Source: CAYYKK01 sp046351395 (lineage in GTDB: Bacteria > Myxococcota_A > Polyangia > Polyangiales > Polyangiaceae). From it: 64,000 bases of DNA. Made by a program: the position numbers and the translations under genes. Of the stretch, positions 59,699 to 64,000 are shown piece by piece. Numbering within the stretch: position 1 is the stretch's first letter; the number at the start of each line of letters is the position of its first letter. Below the pieces are notes generated by a model that saw only the letters and a program-made list of their open reading frames with translations, ran no database searches and had not been told where the DNA came from. The stretch covers positions 1 through 64,000 of the forward strand of contig JAXLYP010000002.1 of the NCBI GenBank assembly GCA_046351395.1, given 5' to 3'.

Positions 59699-60297
59699 GC
59701 ACGGACGACGAATGGGGTGAGTGGGCGAAGGACTTTCGAAGCGCGCCAACGCCGCCGACGGACGTGGAGCAGATCGTGGTGAGAGCGCGCAAGAGCGCGC
59801 TCTCGTGGTCCGCGAAGGCCGCGGTGGACGTCGTCGCGCACGTGTTCGGGTTCGTCGCGTTCGGCTTGCTCTCGGTGAAGGTCCCCGCGGTGTGGCCGTT
59901 CGCGTCCCTCGTGATGCCGGCGTTCCTGCTGTCTCTCGGGTACGGCCTGCACGTGCGCCGAGGGACGTGGTCTGCGCCGAGCAAGAGCGCCGCTGCCTAC
60001 GTGGAGGTCGAGTGGCGGCGCAAGCGCGGCGCCCTTCGGATTCATCGCGCGGGCCGAGTCCTGCTCGGGGTGCTCGCCGTCGGGTTCTCGATATGGGTGC
60101 CGTTCTTCCTCGCGGGGGGAAACGGCCGGCCCGATCTCGGGATGGCGTTCCTCGTCGCGCGGCTGGCGTTCGCGGTCGCGACCTTCGTCGGGACGTGGGT
60201 CTACCTGAGCCACAAGATCCGAGCCTGCGCGGTGGAGCTCGAGCGCCTCCGGCGCGTGCGGGAGAGCCTCGGGGAGGAGGGCGGCGTCGTGATGTGA
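59695..60297 (+). CDS. Membrane protein, probable anti-sigma factor partner
   Basis: A 200-residue protein from the ATG overlapping the sigma factor stop. The N-terminal ~50 residues are soluble and acidic to basic (MSTDDEWGEWAKDFRSAPTP), as in the sigma-binding part of anti-sigma factors, but no HxxxCxxC zinc motif is present. Four hydrophobic segments follow (VVDVVAHVFGFVAFGLL; VWPFASLVMPAFLLSLGY; VLLGVLAVGFSIWVPFFLA; MAFLVARLAFAVATFVGTWVYL), ending in a charged cytosolic helix. Position and coupling suggest it holds the sigma factor at the membrane; the family itself is not recognised. Confidence 0.72.
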   Translation: MSTDDEWGEWAKDFRSAPTPPTDVEQIVVRARKSALSWSAKAAVDVVAHVFGFVAFGLLSVKVPAVWPFASLVMPAFLLSLGYGLHVRRGTWSAPSKSAAAYVEVEWRRKRGALRIHRAGRVLLGVLAVGFSIWVPFFLAGGNGRPDLGMAFLVARLAFAVATFVGTWVYLSHKIRACAVELERLRRVRESLGEEGGVVM

Positions 60298-60443
60298 TCG
60301 ATTCCGCCAGGCCTCGTCGGAAGGCGCTCCGCAAAGCCGCGGTCCTCCGCGGAATTGGGGCTCTGGTGCCGCGCGCGGTAGCGAGACGCCGGCGCGTCTT
60401 CGAGGTCTCCGCGATCTTCGCTAGGCTGCGCGAATGGTGCGAC

Positions 60444-60635
60444 ATGGGACGGGGTCGTGGAGGAGGGCGCTACCCACTCCGGCCCGGCGAGTCGCACGTG
60501 TTCCAGACATTCGACCTCGGAGCTTCGTACGACGGCATGATCGTGTGGGAAGGGGATACCTTCCAGATCGGCTGGCGACGTGAGAGTGAAGATCCCGAGC
60601 TGGTCGTCACCTCCCATTGGTATCAAAGGCGCTGA
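60444..60635 (+). CDS. Small hypothetical protein
   Basis: A 63-residue frame from ATG 60444. The composition after the Gly/Arg start (ESHVFQTFDLGASYDGMIVWEGDTFQIGWRRE) is protein-like, with strand-forming aromatic and aliphatic residues, and unlike the Arg/Pro-rich shadow frames. A GTG at 60294 that overlaps the previous stop would extend it upstream, but that part looks non-coding. No ribosome-binding site of note. Low certainty that it is expressed. Confidence 0.4.
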   Translation: MGRGRGGGRYPLRPGESHVFQTFDLGASYDGMIVWEGDTFQIGWRRESEDPELVVTSHWYQRR

Positions 60636-60712
60636 CCCGATGCGTGTGATCCTGTCCTCGCGCGCGGGAGGGTCGGGTCACTCGTCGCCGCACCCCCCAG
60701 GGCGTCTGGTTT

Positions 60713-60730
60713 CGCGAGCGCACGCTCGCG
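60713..60730. promoter_or_regulatory. Palindrome upstream of the molybdopterin oxidoreductase gene
   Basis: CGCGAGCG-CA-CGCTCGCG is a perfect 8-bp inverted repeat 58 bp before the ATG at 60789. It could be an operator or a terminator of the preceding short gene; the GC-only sequence makes chance more likely than usual. Confidence 0.3.
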
Positions 60731-60788
60731 GTGGTGGCCTGCAAGAATGCCCGTTGCCCGGAGCGCGGACCGCTCGGAGGATTTGCCC

Positions 60789-63067
60789 ATGAGCGAACCG
60801 GAATGGAAGCCCACCGCGTGTATCCTGTGCGAGTGCAACTGCGGCCTCGAGGTTCAGCTCGGGGGGGAGGGCGACCGCCACCTCGTGAAGCTCCGGGGTG
60901 ACCGGCGGCACCCCATCTCGAAGGGGTACGCCTGCGAGAAGGCGCACCGTCTCGATCTCTACCAACACGGGCCGGATCGGATCACCACACCGCTCCGGCG
61001 TCGCGCCGACGGGACGTTCGAGCCGATCGATTGGGACACCGCGATCCGAGAGGTCGCGGCGCGCCTCGCGGTCGTGCGGGACACCCACGGGGGAGAGTCG
61101 ATTTTCTACTATGGCGGTGGCGGGCAGGGGAACCACTTGCCCGGCGCGTACTCGACCGCGACACGCCGCGCGCTCGGCTCCCGCTGGCGATCGAGCGCGC
61201 TCGCGCAGGAGAAGACGGGCGAGTTCTGGGTGAGCGATCGGATGATGGGGTCCGCGACGCGAGCGGACTTCGAGCACTGCGACGTGGCCCTGTTCCTCGG
61301 CAAGAACCCCTGGCACTCGCACTCGATCGCTCGTGCGCGCGTGACCCTCAAGGAGATCGCCGCGGACCCCGCGCGCACCCTCATCGTCGTGGATCCCCGC
61401 CGCACGGAGACGGCCGAGCTCGCCGACATCCACTTGCAGGTCCGGCCTGGGGGGACGCGTGGCTGCTCGCGGCCATTCTCCACATCTTGGTCGCCGAGTC
61501 GCTCCTCGACGAGAAGTTCCTCGCGGAGCACGCGGCGGACGTCGACCCGGTGCTCGAGGTGCTGCGCGCCGTGGACCCGGCCGCGTGCGCCGCGCACGCC
61601 GGCGTCGAGCTGGATCTCGTCCGCCGAGCGGCGCGCGCGATCGGGGGGGCGCGCGCGTTCGCGAGCTTCGAGGACCTCGGCGTCCAGATGAACCGAGAGT
61701 CGACGCTCGTCAGTTACCTCCACCGTCTCCTCATCGTGTCGACGGGCAGCGTCGGTCGGCCCGGCACGCACTACGTTCCGTCGACGCTCGTGCCGCTCAC
61801 CGGCGGAGCGTCCGCGCGGAGCTCGCCGGTCACCGGGTCGCGGGTCGTCGCGGGGCTCGTGCCGTGCAACGTCATCGCCGACGAGATCCTCACGGACCAC
61901 CCGAAGCGAACGCGGGCGATGCTCGTGGAAGCCGCCAATCCGGCCCACTCACTCGCGGACTCGAAGCGCTTTCGGGAGGCGCTCCGCGCTTTGGATACGC
62001 TGGTGGTCATCGACGTCGCGATGACGGAGACGGCGAAGCTAGCGCATTATGTGCTCCCGGCAGCCACCCAGTTCGAGAAGGCGGAGGCCACGTTCTTCAA
62101 CTTCGAGTTCCCGAAGAACGCGTTCCACCTCCGCCCCCGCTTGCTCACGCCGCCCGAGGGCGCGCTCCCCGAGGCGGAGATCCACGCGCGCCTCGTCGAG
62201 GCGCTCGGCGCGGTCACCGAGGAGATGCTCGCGCCGCTCCGGGAGGCTGCGGCGAAGGGGCGCGCCGCGTACGCGGAGGCGATCGCCCCGAGGCTCCTCG
62301 GGGATCCGCACCTCGCGGGTCAGGCGGCGGTCGTCCTCTACCGCACGATGGCCCTCCGCGACGAGCTCCGCGAGGGCGCCGTGCTCTTTGGCCTCGTCCT
62401 GAAGAAGGCCTTCGAGAGCCCCGCGCCGCTCGCGCGCGCCGGCTTCGACGGCAGCCCGCTCGACGCGGCGGTCGCGCTCTTCGACGCGATCGTCTCCTCG
62501 CCGTCGGGTGTGGTCTTCGCCGTGGACGAATGGGCGGACGTCCTCCGGACGATCGGCAGGAGCGGTCGAAAGATCCAGTGCACGTTGCCCGATCTGCTGG
62601 ACGAGCTCCGCCGGTGTTTGAAGGAGGGACCGCCTCCTCGGGAGAGTGCGGACGGCTTGGATTTCGTCCTCTCGGCGGGAGAGCGGCGGTCGTTCACGGC
62701 GAACACGATCATCCGCGACCCGACGTGGCGAAAGAAGGACGCGGTCGGTGCGCTCCGGATCAGCCCCGCCGACGCTGCGGCCCTCGGCGTCTCCGACGGG
62801 GACGCGGTGCGCGTGACGACGAAGCGCGGCGCGGCCGTGGTCCCCGCGGAGATATCGGACACCATGCAGAGCGGTCACGTCTCTCTGCCGAACGGCATGG
62901 GACTCGACCGAGCGGGCGACGACGCGCTCGGCGGGGTAGCCCCGAACGAGCTCACCGCGGTCGAAGATCGCGATCCCTTCGTGGGGACGCCTTGGCACAA
63001 GCACGTGCGCGCGCGGGTCGAACGCGTCGCGCGCACGGGCGCGCTCGCGGACGTGCCTACTTCGTGA
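60789..63067 (+). CDS. Molybdopterin-dependent oxidoreductase (formate dehydrogenase-like), frameshifted in this sequence
   Basis: Starts at ATG 60789 with a [4Fe-4S] motif CILCECNC...KGYACEK, then GPDRITTPLRRR, FYYGGGGQGNHLPG, ALAQEKTGEFWV and VVDPRRTETAELADIHLQVRPGG. At 61449-61454 the frame breaks in a run of six G; one more base would join LQVRPGG to DAWLLAAILHILVAE in the frame that continues to 63067. Later parts are normal: NVIADEILTDHP, VVIDVAMTETAKLAHYVLPAATQFEK and the C-terminal molybdopterin-binding beta barrel (NTIIRDPTWRKKD, GHVSLPNGMG). The intact protein would be ~760 residues, as for the family. No Cys or Sec molybdenum ligand could be identified with certainty. Its 3' end overlaps the next gene's end by 11 nt. 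Confidence 0.85.
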
Positions 63068-64000
63068 CCCAAGCGTTTCGCATGTTGTTCGCGCGGCCAG
63101 TCGGCCAGAGCAGACAATTGGTGGACGAGCCCGGGACCGTGTAGACGCGGACGCTCTCGACCTTGTCCTCGGCGTCCTTGAGGGAGACCACGATCTCGAC
63201 CGTGCCATTGCCGTCGACGTCCGCGAGCGTGGGGACGGGCATGGCCCCTCGCGCCGGGAGGGGCAACGCGGCGAGCTCGTTGCCGCCCGCGTCGAGCACG
63301 AAGAGGTGCCCCTTGCCGTCGTCGACGGAATACGACGCGAACACGATCTCCGGGGAGCCATCCCCGGTGAGATCGCCCACGACGACGCCGCCGGTGAGGA
63401 CGTTCTGATCCGTGGTGTAGACGTGCTTCCAGAGATCCTGCTTCGACGCGCTGACGGCGTGGATGGCGCCGTCGAAGCCCGCGAAGACCAGCTCGGGCCC
63501 CGGCTTGTCGGGGTCGATGTCGGCGACGGTGACCTGGTTGGTCGCGCCGACCACGTTCGTCCCGTCGTAGTCCCAGAGACCTGCGAGGTAATCGGGCGCG
63601 TGGAACGGTGTCTCCCAGCCTGTGAGGCGGCTGCCATCGGTGTGTACCGCCCAGAGCCCGACGCCCTTCAGGCGGTCCGTCTGCGAGGCGTTCTGGACAC
63701 TCCCGAGGAGGATGACCTCGAGCTTTCCGTCCCCGTCGAGATCGGCGACCGCGGGCGCCGTGTTCGTGAAGTGCGCTTGGAGGGAGGTCTCCTCGGTGTC
63801 GGAGTAGCCCTGTTGCGCCTCCGCGAGATCGTGCAGATAGCGGATCCCGGGCGTCTTCTTCACGGGGAACATGGGGTTGGCGTCGAACGCGACGCCAGTG
63901 CCCTTGTGAAAGCTCGCGTAGGCGTCGTCGTGGCCCACGAAGACGTCCGCCTTGCCGTCGCCGTCGAGGTCGCCGAGCGCGACGTTCTGGTCGTAGCAGC
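63057..64000 (-). CDS. FG-GAP/VCBS-repeat protein (partial, 5' end outside window)
   Basis: The frame is open from the right edge (position 64000) to TAG at 63057-63059, at least 314 residues. Calcium-loop motifs of FG-GAP/VCBS propellers repeat: LGDLDGDGKADVFVGHDD, VADLDGDGKLEVILLGS, VADIDPDKPGPELVFAG, VGDLTGDGSPEIVFAS and LADVDGNGTVEIVVS. The visible part contains no other domain. Such propellers usually belong to exported, integrin-like or carbohydrate-binding proteins; signal peptide and any N-terminal domain lie beyond the window. A related propeller is fused to the peroxidase at 51039-54521. Confidence 0.88.
   Translation of the reverse strand, partial: CYDQNVALGDLDGDGKADVFVGHDDAYASFHKGTGVAFDANPMFPVKKTPGIRYLHDLAEAQQGYSDTEETSLQAHFTNTAPAVADLDGDGKLEVILLGSVQNASQTDRLKGVGLWAVHTDGSRLTGWETPFHAPDYLAGLWDYDGTNVVGATNQVTVADIDPDKPGPELVFAGFDGAIHAVSASKQDLWKHVYTTDQNVLTGGVVVGDLTGDGSPEIVFASYSVDDGKGHLFVLDAGGNELAALPLPARGAMPVPTLADVDGNGTVEIVVSLKDAEDKVESVRVYTVPGSSTNCLLWPTGRANNMRNAWVTK

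Overview
The window is uniformly GC-rich and its gene content points to a myxobacterium (Myxococcota), probably of the Sorangium/Polyangium/Labilithrix side. The evidence is five Ser/Thr kinase-type proteins in 64 kb, many lipoproteins with low-complexity Ser/Ala/Gly linkers, a MYXO-CTERM sorting tail, and two kinases that end in an AgmX/PglI-type TonB-like tail. This assignment is inference from content; no rRNA or tRNA gene was seen, and no CRISPR array, prophage or transposase gene.

Layout. (1) 1-8502: a signalling block with the end of an unknown gene, a Ser/Thr kinase translationally coupled to a CheW-like protein, a beta-barrel porin, and on the minus strand a multi-PAS hybrid histidine kinase preceded by a response regulator that is frameshifted in this sequence. 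(2) 8503-9281: gene-free, holding one copy of a dispersed repeat. (3) 9282-12161 (minus): a Gly-rich beta-helix-type lipoprotein and a VWA lipoprotein. (4) 12290-20843: an orphan type VI secretion-like cluster (DUF2169 protein, VgrG, AAA-type ATPase, Ser/Thr kinase) facing an FHA sigma-54 activator, with no sheath, baseplate or membrane-complex genes. (5) 20960-25592: lectin-like and other lipoproteins, a glutathione S-transferase, and the second copy of the dispersed repeat at the start of a lipoprotein gene. (6) 25805-35044 (plus): a pseudokinase fused to thioredoxin-like domains, its intact kinase paralogue, a METTL25-like methyltransferase, a MYXO-CTERM protein and a GH31 glycosidase. (7) 35181-38801: a multidomain class III cyclase and another kinase with a TonB-like tail. 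(8) 38807-43901 (minus): a close-packed run from a DJ-1/PfpI protein to a phospholipase C-like phosphoesterase, divergent from a LysR regulator. (9) 43965-49935: small enzymes (GNAT, methyltransferase, GST), an XRE/MmyB-like regulator, a PHP phosphoesterase and an outer-membrane protein. (10) 50200-58994: a response regulator with an altered phosphoacceptor, a di-heme peroxidase fused to FG-GAP/ASPIC repeats, a Cys-repeat membrane protein, and a proline-rich PPQV lipoprotein beside a JmjC/cupin-type dioxygenase. (11) 59165-64000: an ECF sigma factor with its membrane partner, a frameshifted molybdopterin oxidoreductase, and part of an FG-GAP protein.

Most promising for follow-up: the pseudokinase/thioredoxin fusion beside an intact paralogue; the ~115-bp repeat present in two inverted copies, one bordered by a 28-bp duplication that includes the start codon of the neighbouring gene; the PPQV lipoprotein/dioxygenase pair; and the orphan VgrG cluster. 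Three genes (at about 8296, 26357 and 61452) carry apparent frameshifts that may be sequence errors and should be checked before being treated as real losses.
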